Shown: positions 9,252 to 16,719 of the stretch, piece after piece
Position numbering within the stretch: the first letter of the stretch is position 1
Layout of the letters: the number at the start of each line of letters is the position of its first letter
Origin: an uncultured Aquimarina sp.
Lineage (GTDB): Bacteria; Bacteroidota; Bacteroidia; Flavobacteriales; Flavobacteriaceae
Direction: 5' to 3'
DNA length: 64,000 bases
Assembly (NCBI GenBank): GCA_947498705.1
Contig: CANMLW010000013.1
Coordinates: 1-64,000, forward strand
Notes under the pieces: model-generated
Seen by the model: only the letters and a program-made list of their open reading frames with translations
Told to the model about the DNA's origin: nothing
The model's database searches: none
Program-made: the position numbers and the translations under genes

Positions 9252-9661
9252 AGCACTAAATATAACTACTTATCGTTTATATCGCATCATTTATCCTCTG
9301 ATTTTTTTTAAGACAACTATTTTTTATCCAAATCCAGAATTTACTACAAATAAATAATCATACAACATTATGAAATAAGTCTGATAATTTCCCAAAAAGT
9401 TCATGAAAAATTAAAATTAAAGGGGCTTATTTTATCTTAAAAACGCATATATTTACTAGAAACCGGAAGTTCTTGGTTTAAAAAACAAAACCCACCCTAA
9501 ATATTAATATTAAGGATGGGAAAAAAATTGCTATGAAAAAGAAAAATTATCATCATTTATATATGATGATGCTCAAATATACGAATTTTTCTTAATCAGA
9601 CATTAGAGCCTTGCATGATTCTGATATTGAACCTATTTCATGAAACAAATATCAGATTCGT
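9252..9661. other. Intergenic region with dnaJ terminator and a second hairpin
   Basis: This gap lies between dnaJ and the ABC ATPase gene and contains no supported ORF. A hairpin at 9491-9520 (CCCACCCTAA.../...AAGGATGGG) is followed on the minus strand by a T-rich tract, which suits a dnaJ terminator. A second hairpin at 9620-9656 (TCTGATATT/AATATCAGA, long loop) begins 5 bp after the dnaJ stop codon without a T-tract; it may protect the mRNA end. Confidence 0.55.
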
Positions 9662-10771
9662 TTACGAAAACATATCTTTTACTTTTTCAAAGAATGATTT
9701 TTCTTCGCTATCTGGATTAGGAGCAAAGTGATCATCTTTAGACATTTTTTCAAAAAATTCTCGTTGTTCTTTATTTAATGTTTTCGGTGTCCATACGTTT
9801 ACATGCACCAATAAATCTCCTTTACCATATCCATTAAGACTTGGTATTCCTTTTCCTCGTAGTCTTAAAATCTTACCACTTTGTACCCCATCTTCTATCT
9901 TAATTCTTACTTTTCCTGATACGGTATCGATTTCTCTAGATGTTCCTAATGCAGCTTCAGAAAAACTAATATACAGATCATAATGTAGGTTATTACCCTC
10001 TCTTTGTAATTCTGTATGTTCCTGTTCTTCTATAGCAACTATCAAATCTCCTGCTATTCCATTACCGGGTGCTTCATTACCTTTACCAGAAACTTTAAGC
10101 TGCATACCATCTTCTACACCTGCAGGTATTTTAATACTTACTGTTTCTTCTGATACTTTAAGTCCTTGTGCATCGGCATCAGAAGGTCTATAATCTATCA
10201 TTTGTCCAGCGCCTCCACAAGTTGTACAAGGTGAAGCGGTTTGCATCCTACCCAGAATTGTATTTGTTATTCTGGTTACTTGTCCACTTCCGTTACAAGT
10301 ACTACATGTTTTATAGGTAGTGCCAGGAGCCTGGATTTTACGTTTAACTTTTATCTTTTTCTCTACTCCGTTAGCGATTTCTTCTAGTGTAAGTCTAACT
10401 CTAATTCGCAGATTACTTCCTTTTGATCGACGTTGTCTTCCGCTACCGCCGCCAAAGCCGCCGAAACCACCAAAGCCGCCACCAAATATATCTCCAAACT
10501 GACTGAATATGTCATCCATATTCATACCGCCACCGCCAAAACCACCACCTTCAAATGCCTGGTGACCATATTGATCGTAACGTGCTTTTTTATCAGGATC
10601 GCTTAAGATTTCGTATGCTTCTGCCGCTTTTTTAAAATTTTCTTCAGCAACTGTATCACCTGGATTTTTATCGGGATGATACTCTATCGCTTTTTTACGA
10701 TAGGCTTTTTTTATTTCTGCTGTCGAAGCATTTTTGCTGATCCCTAATATGTCGTAAAAATCTTCTTTCAT
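9662..10771 (-). CDS. dnaJ: Chaperone DnaJ (Hsp40) with a reduced zinc region
   Basis: This 369-residue co-chaperone stimulates DnaK and delivers unfolded clients. The J domain carries HPD in YHPDKNPGD at residues of about 32-40. A long Gly/Phe-rich linker follows at about 70-115, then two C-terminal substrate-binding domains. Only two CxxCxGxG-type motifs are present (CSTCNGSG and CTTCGGAG, about residues 155-195), where most DnaJ proteins have four; these correspond to motifs 2 and 3. The gene lies 6 bp downstream of grpE, and both are probably read from a promoter before grpE. No dnaK is in the window. Confidence 0.97.
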   Translation of the reverse strand: MKEDFYDILGISKNASTAEIKKAYRKKAIEYHPDKNPGDTVAEENFKKAAEAYEILSDPDKKARYDQYGHQAFEGGGFGGGGMNMDDIFSQFGDIFGGGFGGFGGFGGGSGRQRRSKGSNLRIRVRLTLEEIANGVEKKIKVKRKIQAPGTTYKTCSTCNGSGQVTRITNTILGRMQTASPCTTCGGAGQMIDYRPSDADAQGLKVSEETVSIKIPAGVEDGMQLKVSGKGNEAPGNGIAGDLIVAIEEQEHTELQREGNNLHYDLYISFSEAALGTSREIDTVSGKVRIKIEDGVQSGKILRLRGKGIPSLNGYGKGDLLVHVNVWTPKTLNKEQREFFEKMSKDDHFAPNPDSEEKSFFEKVKDMFS

Positions 10772-10777
10772 AATCTT

Positions 10778-11323
10778 TTATTGACCGGTAACAACTTTAG
10801 GAAAACGGATAACCTTATCTCCTAATTTATACCCTTTTTCTATTACATCTACAATCTTACCTTTAAGATCCTCGCTAGGAGCAGGTATTTGTGTAATTGC
10901 CTCATGATCGTCTGCATTAAACACATCTCCTGCTGCTACCTCAACCTCTGACAGTCCTTTACTCTTTAAGGTTTCTTTTAATTTATTATAAATCAACTCC
11001 ACCCCTTTAATAAGGTCCTTGTCTTCTGATTTTTCGATTTCTTTTAGTGCCCTATCAAAATCATCAATTACAGGTAGCATAGATTGAATCACATCCTGAC
11101 TTGCTGTCTTAAATAATTCTAAACGCTCTCTTGATGTTCTCTTTTTATAGTTTTCAAACTCAGCAAAAAGTCTAAGAAATTTATCTTTTTCTTTACCCAA
11201 CTCTTCCTTAAGCTGTTCTTCTACAGACACTTCTTCCTGGGTTTCTGTTTCTTCAACAGGTGTATCAAGTACTTCTTCTACTTGATCCTTTACATCTTCA
11301 GTATTTTTGTTTCTCTTACTCAT
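10778..11323 (-). CDS. grpE: Nucleotide exchange factor GrpE
   Basis: This 181-residue dimeric exchange factor for DnaK has an acidic low-complexity N-terminus (about 1-40), then a long coiled-coil helix (EEQLKEELGKEKDKFLRLFA) containing the family pattern FAEFENYKKRTSRE, and a C-terminal beta domain with GVELIYNKL, DHEAITQIPAP and VIEKGYKLGDKVIR. Length is normal. A TAnnTTTG promoter box lies 39-46 bp upstream, and dnaJ follows directly. Confidence 0.97.
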   Translation of the reverse strand: MSKRNKNTEDVKDQVEEVLDTPVEETETQEEVSVEEQLKEELGKEKDKFLRLFAEFENYKKRTSRERLELFKTASQDVIQSMLPVIDDFDRALKEIEKSEDKDLIKGVELIYNKLKETLKSKGLSEVEVAAGDVFNADDHEAITQIPAPSEDLKGKIVDVIEKGYKLGDKVIRFPKVVTGQ

Positions 11324-11361
11324 GTAATTCGTACCGTTTATACGTTTTCATTTTGAAGTAG

Positions 11362-11369
11362 CAAAAGTA
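11362..11369 (-). promoter_or_regulatory. Predicted -7 box for grpE-dnaJ
   Basis: The minus strand reads TACTTTTG, a full match to the Bacteroidota consensus TAnnTTTG, 39 bp upstream of the grpE start codon. No convincing -33 TTTG was found at the usual distance. Confidence 0.5.
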
Positions 11370-11447
11370 CTGCCATTTTTGAATTAATGTCATAATGTCA
11401 CAGATTTTTTTTAATATATATTTAAGAGTTTTCTTACCTTAAAAAAA

Positions 11448-11455
11448 TAATTTTG
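11448..11455 (+). promoter_or_regulatory. Predicted -7 box for the YceI lipoprotein gene
   Basis: TAATTTTG matches TAnnTTTG and lies 33 bp before the ATG at 11488. It is divergent from grpE-dnaJ. Confidence 0.5.
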
Positions 11456-11487
11456 AAATCGTTTTGAACCTTTAAAACTAAACATTT

Positions 11488-12186
11488 ATGAAAACCACAT
11501 TGTCACAATTATTTACCATTACAGCTATTATTGCTTTGACGTTTTCTTGTAAAAACGAAAAAAAGACTGAGACAGAAACCACAGCTAACGAGGCAACCCA
11601 GGAAGAAGCTCAACAAGAAACCAATAAAGTAAATGAAGAAGCTTTAACATATGTTGTAGACACCTCTAATAGTAAGATCGAATGGGTTGGAAAAAAACCT
11701 ACAGAGAAACATACAGGAACCATCCAAATTGGCCGAGGAACTTTATCTGCTACCGAAAGTGGTATAAAAACCGGGGTTTTTGACATTGACATGACCTCTA
11801 TTACGGTTACAGATCTTACTGGTAAAGAAAAAACTGGGCTTGAAGGGCATTTAAAAGGTGAAGGCGAAGGTAAAGAGGATCATTTCTTTAATGTAGCAAA
11901 GTTTCCAACGGCAACTTTTGACATTACAAGTATAAACGAAAAAGAGGGCAAAACTTTTATAGAAGGTGATCTTACTATAAAAGGAATCAAAAAAGCGATC
12001 TCGTTTCCTGCTACTACTTCAATTACTCCTAATTCATTAAAATTAACCAGTGATGTATTTACAATCAATCGCACAGAGTGGCGTGTAAATTATGGATCTA
12101 AATCTGTTTTTGAAAACCTTGGAGATAAGTTTATTAGTGACGATATAGAAATTAAAATTAGTATAGCAGCAAATCCTAACTCATAA
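11488..12186 (+). CDS. YceI-family lipoprotein
   Basis: This is a 232-residue lipocalin-like beta-barrel of the YceI family, which bind long isoprenoid-type lipids. The lipobox LTFSCKN gives a lipidated Cys at about residue 21. It is followed by a Thr/Glu-rich linker and the YceI domain from about residue 50 (SKIEWVGKKPTEKHTGTI, GVFDIDMTSITVTDL, LEGHLKGE, FPTATFDITSI, INRTEWRVNYGSKS). A second YceI protein is encoded at 49806 next to a MarR regulator. This copy stands alone, has its own promoter box and ends at a strong hairpin. Confidence 0.93.
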   Translation: MKTTLSQLFTITAIIALTFSCKNEKKTETETTANEATQEEAQQETNKVNEEALTYVVDTSNSKIEWVGKKPTEKHTGTIQIGRGTLSATESGIKTGVFDIDMTSITVTDLTGKEKTGLEGHLKGEGEGKEDHFFNVAKFPTATFDITSINEKEGKTFIEGDLTIKGIKKAISFPATTSITPNSLKLTSDVFTINRTEWRVNYGSKSVFENLGDKFISDDIEIKISIAANPNS

Positions 12187-12218
12187 ATAACACTAAATAC
12201 CAATCATATTTTAAACGT

Positions 12219-12246
12219 AATAAGCCGACTATCCAGTCGGCTTATT
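12219..12246. terminator. Bidirectional terminator between convergent genes
   Basis: Twelve-base arms AATAAGCCGACT and AGTCGGCTTATT enclose a 4-base loop. The A/T flanks supply U-runs in both directions, so the hairpin serves the YceI gene (+) and the epimerase gene (-), which ends 3 bp away. Confidence 0.9.
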
Positions 12247-12248
12247 TA

Positions 12249-13151
12249 TTATAACAAATCATCTGTTGCAGATGCTATATTGTCATGATTAAACACAAAC
12301 CCTTTTTCTAATAGTTTATTACAACAGACACGTTGACTAGAAAATAAAAGGCTATGCATTTCTCCCAACATTAGTTTCATCACAAACCGTGGAATACTAG
12401 GCAATAAAATTCTTTTGTTTAAATGAGTAGCAATTGTATTTATTAGTTTTCTATTCGAGATAGGATTAGGAGCAACCGCATTGAAAACGCCTGTCATCTC
12501 TTCTTGCAGAACATATACGAACATTCTGGCCAGGTCTTCGACATGTATCCAACTTTGCCATTGTTTTCCGTTTCCAAAAAAAGCTCCAAAGCCGTACCTA
12601 ATAGGTTTTACTATTTGCAAAAACGCTCCTCCTTTATTAGACAACACTAAACCTATACGCAGTATACTTACCTTAACCCCTAATTCTTCAAATTGCATTA
12701 CTGTATCTTCCCAACTTGAAACTACTTGTCCTAAAAAACCCTGATCTCGTTCTCTGGCATCTTCCATATAATAATTCTGAAAAGAATCTGGATAAATCCC
12801 AATAGCACTGGCCGATATAAAGTGACGAACAGAGTTCGTTATACGCTTTAATGAATCAAAAATTAACGAAGTTGTATGCGTTCTACTTTCGAGTATTTTT
12901 CTTTTATAGGATGATGTCCACCGTTTGGCAACAGTAGCGCCAGCCAGATTGATAATCACTTCTACGTCTTTAAAACAATCTGTATCAATTTCTCCTATTT
13001 CTGGATCCCAATAGTAACCTTGGTATTTGGGATCAGACGTTATTTTATCTTTATTGGTAGTAAGATAATTCACGTCAATATCTAATTGATGACACAAACT
13101 TACTATTTCCTGACCAACTAATCCTGTTGCACCAGTAATTAAAATTTTCAT
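12249..13151 (-). CDS. TIGR01777-family (SDR39U1/YfcH-like) NAD(P)-dependent epimerase
   Basis: This 300-residue extended short-chain dehydrogenase begins with the nucleotide-binding GATGLVGQEIV. It retains INLAGATVAKRW, the family hallmark, then SASAIGIY, SWEDTVMQFEELGVKV and LRIGLVLS. A DUF1731-type C-terminus (PSIPRFVMKLMLGEMHSLLFSSQRV) closes the protein. The cellular role of the family is poorly defined. It is a single gene between a strong hairpin and a 160-bp spacer. Confidence 0.92.
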   Translation of the reverse strand: MKILITGATGLVGQEIVSLCHQLDIDVNYLTTNKDKITSDPKYQGYYWDPEIGEIDTDCFKDVEVIINLAGATVAKRWTSSYKRKILESRTHTTSLIFDSLKRITNSVRHFISASAIGIYPDSFQNYYMEDARERDQGFLGQVVSSWEDTVMQFEELGVKVSILRIGLVLSNKGGAFLQIVKPIRYGFGAFFGNGKQWQSWIHVEDLARMFVYVLQEEMTGVFNAVAPNPISNRKLINTIATHLNKRILLPSIPRFVMKLMLGEMHSLLFSSQRVCCNKLLEKGFVFNHDNIASATDDLL

Positions 13152-13312
13152 CTATTAAATTTTATTGTTTTCCAAAAAATCGTACAAAGTACAAATCTTT
13201 TAACAATTTACACCTTCATATACTTTCCTATCAAAAGTATTGTATTTCATACTCCCTATTAAAATACTACAGTTTGATTATATGAGCAATACCTTTATTA
13301 TAGCTTTAACAA

Positions 13313-14011
13313 TCACTTATCAGATTGGGGCTTGGTAGCTCTTAACATTTCTCTTTTACCTGGGGGACCTGGTAATCTTTCTACTTCAAAACCTACTTCC
13401 TGCATTGCTCTTCTAACACTCCCTTTTGCGGCATATGTAACTAGAACACCTCCTAACCGAATTGCTTCATACATTTTTCTAAATATATCTACCGTCCATA
13501 AATCTGGCTGTACCCTGGCTCCAAAAGCATCAAAATAAATTAGGTCAAAACAATTCTGATCCGTAATATCTTCAAAAAGTTGTTTACGTTTTATAAGGAC
13601 AAAGTCTTTTGCAATTTCTGTAGCGTGCTCCCATTCTGATTGATGTAACTTGTCAAACACAGCTTCTTTATCCATTGCATTAAGTGTTTGTGGGTAGTTC
13701 ATCAATCTTGCCTCGTCCAAAGTAACGGGATACGCCTCTACCCCTGTATAGGCAATAGGTATTCCCATTTTTTCTGACTCTAGTAATGTTATAAATCCGT
13801 TTAACCCCGTTCCAAATCCAATCTCCAGAATGGTGAGCGATTTATGTTTATTTTTTGCCAGTATATGTTGTAATCCATAATCAATAAACACGTGTTTTGC
13901 TTCATTAATTGCACCATGTTTAGAGTGATACTGTTCATTTATATCAGGCAAATGAATTGTTTTTGAACCATCATTCGTAACAATAATTTCACGTCTTATT
14001 TTATCTTTCAT
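13313..14011 (-). CDS. mnmD: tRNA (mnm5s2U34)-methyltransferase MnmD
   Basis: This is a 232-residue stand-alone SAM-dependent methyltransferase corresponding to the MnmC2 half of the bifunctional MnmC. It completes the 5-methylaminomethyl group on wobble uridine. The SAM-binding motif is LEIGFGTGLNGF; the family segments DLIYFDAFGARVQPDLW and GGVLVTYAAKGSVRRAMQEVGFEVERLPGPPGKREML are intact. No FAD-dependent MnmC1 domain is fused. It runs separately from the DUF4920 gene upstream. Confidence 0.93.
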   Translation of the reverse strand: MKDKIRREIIVTNDGSKTIHLPDINEQYHSKHGAINEAKHVFIDYGLQHILAKNKHKSLTILEIGFGTGLNGFITLLESEKMGIPIAYTGVEAYPVTLDEARLMNYPQTLNAMDKEAVFDKLHQSEWEHATEIAKDFVLIKRKQLFEDITDQNCFDLIYFDAFGARVQPDLWTVDIFRKMYEAIRLGGVLVTYAAKGSVRRAMQEVGFEVERLPGPPGKREMLRATKPQSDK

Positions 14012-14084
14012 GTATTTATATTATTGTTATAGAAATTGTCACCGAATTATTCTTGTACATTTCTTAAACACGTATGATAATTCA

Positions 14085-14591
14085 TTATTTCTTTATTAAA
14101 ACTGCATCAGCCAAAAAGGAGTACGTTTTTTGTGGGGTAGTAATTGCATTAATTTGTTCTTTACTTTTTTGTGCATCTAAGGCCAAATGTCGTTGTTCTT
14201 CTATCGAAAGTTCATTTACAAATGCTTTCCCTTTAATAATTACAGTATCGTTTTCTATATCCTTAGGAACAAAAAAGCCATAATCTTTAAACTTTATCAT
14301 TACCTCATCGTCATCCCCTATATTTACTTTCATCCAACAACCTTTTGCTTTACAAACACTATTTACCACGCTTCTAAAAACAACATCAATCGTATCCCCT
14401 GCATTCATATCCTTATAAATATCTCTCATCACATTCGAATAATTAATATTTCCAAAAGTTATCTCATCACCAAAACTCAAATAATCTTCTTTAGATATGT
14501 CAGAAAGGTTAAAAAATTCTTTCTTTTTTACTGGTGTCCCACATCCTATAGATAATAGAAACACCACAAAACATATTATCATTTTTTTCAT
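14085..14591 (-). CDS. DUF4920-family lipoprotein
   Basis: This is a periplasmic or outer-membrane lipoprotein of about 168 residues. The lipobox LLSIGCGT gives the modified Cys. The reading frame extends upstream to 14663, but the ATG at 14591 (MKKMIICF) places the signal peptide at the true N-terminus. The body has a small OB-like beta domain with VCKAKGCWMKVNIGDDDEVMIKFKDYGFFVP, which contains the two conserved Cys of DUF4920. The function is unknown; the CKAKGCWM motif suggests metal or redox sensitivity (inference). Confidence 0.82.
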   Translation of the reverse strand: MKKMIICFVVFLLSIGCGTPVKKKEFFNLSDISKEDYLSFGDEITFGNINYSNVMRDIYKDMNAGDTIDVVFRSVVNSVCKAKGCWMKVNIGDDDEVMIKFKDYGFFVPKDIENDTVIIKGKAFVNELSIEEQRHLALDAQKSKEQINAITTPQKTYSFLADAVLIKK

Positions 14592-14738
14592 CTGTTCATT
14601 TTTTAATATCTTATAGAAACTTAAAGAATTATTTAGGATAACGACAACATAATTGTGATACACTATTTTTTAATCATAAATTATAAAAATGTTTGTAAAA
14701 TTAAGCATTTTGATAATTCTTATTTTATAATAAAAAGG

Positions 14739-14746
14739 TATTTTTG
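14739..14746 (+). promoter_or_regulatory. Predicted -7 box upstream of ilvE
   Basis: TATTTTTG matches TAnnTTTG. Transcription would begin near 14753, almost directly at the ATG of a 25-codon reading frame (14756-14833) that opens with Val-Leu-Leu-Ile-Ile, 101 bp before the ilvE start. Confidence 0.5.
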
Positions 14747-14755
14747 TTTTAGAAA

Positions 14756-14833
14756 ATGGTTCTTCTTATCATAAGCAGGCCAAAAAAAATTATGAACCTA
14801 AGTTGCCTGTTATTTCAAGCAGTCAGCTTTTAA
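14756..14833 (+). CDS. Possible branched-chain leader peptide upstream of ilvE
   Basis: This 25-codon frame begins MVLLIISRPKK, so codons 2-6 are Val, Leu, Leu, Ile and Ile (GTT CTT CTT ATC ATA), and it contains further Leu codons. It ends 13 bp before the ilvE ATG. A run of all three branched-chain residues directly before a branched-chain aminotransferase gene is what leader-peptide control would look like. A weak pairing CAGGC (14777-14781) with GCCTG (14804-14808) is present, but there is no classical U-tailed terminator. Coding is unproven. Confidence 0.35.
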   Translation: MVLLIISRPKKIMNLSCLLFQAVSF

Positions 14834-14846
14834 ACAATTTAGACGG

Positions 14847-15917
14847 ATGAGAAATGCAGATCCTCAAACAGTTGAAATTACAAAAGTAAGTAACTCTAAA
14901 ATTGATCAAGTAGATTTCAAAAACCTAACCTTTGGAGAAATCTTTACTGATCATATGTTTGTCTGCGATTATGTCAATGGTTCATGGCAAACACCATCGA
15001 TCGTTCCATATGGCCCATTGTCTATGGATCCATCGGCACGTGTGTTTCATTATGGACAAGCTGTTTTTGAAGGAATGAAGGCCTATAAAGATGATCAAGG
15101 TGACACTTATCTATTTAGACCTGATGAAAACTTTAATCGTATCAATAAATCTGCAGCCCGCTTAGCAATGCCCGAGTTTCCTGAAGATTATTTTTACGAA
15201 GGTTTACACACACTTCTAAAGTTAGATAACGACTGGATCAAACAAGGATTTGGAAATTCGCTATATATCAGACCGTTTGTAATAGCAACTCAAGCCAGTG
15301 TTTCTGCTTCTGAAGCAAATGAATATAAGTTTCTTATTATCTGTTCTCCAGCACAATCTTATTATAGTGGGGATGTGAGTGTTTTGATTGCAGAAAAATA
15401 CAGCCGTTCTGCCAATGGTGGTGTAGGTTTTGCTAAAGCTGCTGGTAATTATGCGGGACAATTCTATCCTACCAATTTGGCAAAAGAAAAAGGATATCAA
15501 CAAATTATATGGACTGACGCTGATACACATCAATATATGGAGGAAGCAGGTACCATGAATCTATTCTTTAGAGTTAATGACACATTAATTACAGCACCTG
15601 TTAGTGATCGAATCCTTGATGGTGTAACTCGTAAGAGTTTAATTGCTTTGGCAGAAAAAGAAGGGTTTAAAGTAGAAGTAAGACCCGTTGAAGTAAATGA
15701 AATTGTTGAAGCTGCAAAAAATGGTAGTCTTAAAGAAGTATTTGGTGCAGGAACTGCAGCAGTGGTGAGTCCTGTAAAAGCTTTTGGCTATCAGGGTAAT
15801 CATTATGAGATAGAAAAACAGGAAAATTCTTATGCTTCGCATTTTAAAAATGCCTTAATGAATATACAATACAATAAAGCTGAAGATCCTTTTGGATGGA
15901 GAGTTAAAGTATCTTAA
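14847..15917 (+). CDS. ilvE: Branched-chain amino acid aminotransferase
   Basis: This 356-residue class IV PLP-dependent transaminase performs the last step of Leu, Ile and Val synthesis and the first step of their breakdown. Family motifs include VFHYGQAVFEGMKAY, the PLP lysine in GGVGFAKAAGNYAG, IIWTDADTHQYMEEAGTMN and DRILDGVTRKSL, and FGAGTAAVVSP binds the cofactor phosphate. Length fits the longer eukaryote-like type common in Bacteroidota. It may be controlled by the short upstream reading frame. It ends at a hairpin shared with the convergent MazG-like gene. Confidence 0.96.
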   Translation: MRNADPQTVEITKVSNSKIDQVDFKNLTFGEIFTDHMFVCDYVNGSWQTPSIVPYGPLSMDPSARVFHYGQAVFEGMKAYKDDQGDTYLFRPDENFNRINKSAARLAMPEFPEDYFYEGLHTLLKLDNDWIKQGFGNSLYIRPFVIATQASVSASEANEYKFLIICSPAQSYYSGDVSVLIAEKYSRSANGGVGFAKAAGNYAGQFYPTNLAKEKGYQQIIWTDADTHQYMEEAGTMNLFFRVNDTLITAPVSDRILDGVTRKSLIALAEKEGFKVEVRPVEVNEIVEAAKNGSLKEVFGAGTAAVVSPVKAFGYQGNHYEIEKQENSYASHFKNALMNIQYNKAEDPFGWRVKVS

Positions 15918-15935
15918 AAAAATAACGCATATAGT

Positions 15936-15965
15936 AAAAAGCTCCTGATTTTCAGGAGCTTTTTT
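15936..15965. terminator. Bidirectional terminator (ilvE / MazG-like)
   Basis: AGCTCCTGA and TCAGGAGCT pair around a short T loop, with an A-run before and a T-run after, between convergent genes. Confidence 0.9.
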
Positions 15966-15971
15966 AATTAA

Positions 15972-16358
15972 CTATTGTTCTAAGATCTCTTTAATATTGG
16001 GCTTAAAATAATTCGGCCCTTTTAGGACTTTACCATCTTCACGATAAATTGGTTTTCCGTCTTCTCCTAATTTACTCATATTACTACGTTGTATCTCGTT
16101 AAAAACTTCTTCTATTTTATGCTGTAAGCCATGTTCTATAATAGTACCGCATAAAATATAAAGCATATCCCCCAAAGCATCTGCTACTTCTACCAAATCA
16201 TTATTTTGAGCAGCTTCTAAATACTCTTCATTTTCTTCTTTCATCAAGTTAAATCGCAATATATTTTTAGCTTCTCCCAAATCGGCAGCAGGTTCATTTT
16301 TGTATCCAATTTTGAATGCAGTATGAAATTCCTGAACTGCACTAATTTTATTTTTCAT
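15972..16358 (-). CDS. MazG-like nucleoside triphosphate pyrophosphohydrolase
   Basis: This 128-residue all-alpha NTP-PPase probably hydrolyses nucleotides to monophosphates and pyrophosphate. The metal-binding signature EENEEYLEAAQNNDLVEVAD, followed by ALGDMLYIL, gives the ExxE and ExxD sets of this superfamily. The length matches a single MazG-like domain. Its start codon is divergent from a 63-residue membrane protein gene, 42 bp away. Confidence 0.85.
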   Translation of the reverse strand: MKNKISAVQEFHTAFKIGYKNEPAADLGEAKNILRFNLMKEENEEYLEAAQNNDLVEVADALGDMLYILCGTIIEHGLQHKIEEVFNEIQRSNMSKLGEDGKPIYREDGKVLKGPNYFKPNIKEILEQ

Positions 16359-16375
16359 CAGTATATTTTATAGAT

Positions 16376-16383
16376 TATCTTTG
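16376..16383 (+). promoter_or_regulatory. Predicted -7 box for the 63-residue membrane protein gene
   Basis: TATCTTTG fits TAnnTTTG, 17 bp before the ATG at 16401, implying a very short 5' leader. Confidence 0.55.
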
Positions 16384-16400
16384 CGTAAAAATAACAAAAT

Positions 16401-16592
16401 ATGTTTAGTGAGGGGCAGTTAGTATTTACAGGTTTCTTTGTAGTTGGTTTTATTATTCTAATGGTATTTAGTTATCGTAAAGATCTTAAACTACATCGCA
16501 AATACTATAAAGGCAGTATTTTTATTTTGATAGGATTTATCATTTTTATTTTTCTTCTGTTTTTACTAAAAACATATTTACATCCTGAATAG
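16401..16592 (+). CDS. Small two-span membrane protein, hypothetical
   Basis: This 63-residue protein has two hydrophobic helices (about residues 8-24 and 40-58) separated by a basic loop (SYRKDLKLHRKYYKG). This arrangement puts both ends outside and the loop in the cytoplasm. A promoter box immediately upstream and a hairpin downstream support a real monocistronic gene. I do not recognise the function. Confidence 0.75.
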   Translation: MFSEGQLVFTGFFVVGFIILMVFSYRKDLKLHRKYYKGSIFILIGFIIFIFLLFLLKTYLHPE

Positions 16593-16666
16593 GTCTCAAC
16601 CCTAATTCATCTTTATTCCTTTTAAAACCTCGCCTTTTATCCTGTTAATAAAGAATTATATATAAA

Positions 16667-16696
16667 AGCCTTCTCCTAAAAAATTAGAAGAAGGCT
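16667..16696. terminator. Terminator between convergent genes
   Basis: AGCCTTCTCCTAA pairs with TTAGAAGAAGGCT with one mismatch around a 4-base A loop. It lies between the 63-residue protein gene (+) and the M49 peptidase gene (-). Confidence 0.75.
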
Positions 16697-16719
16697 CTAT
16701 AACTATTCTTTTTGTACTT

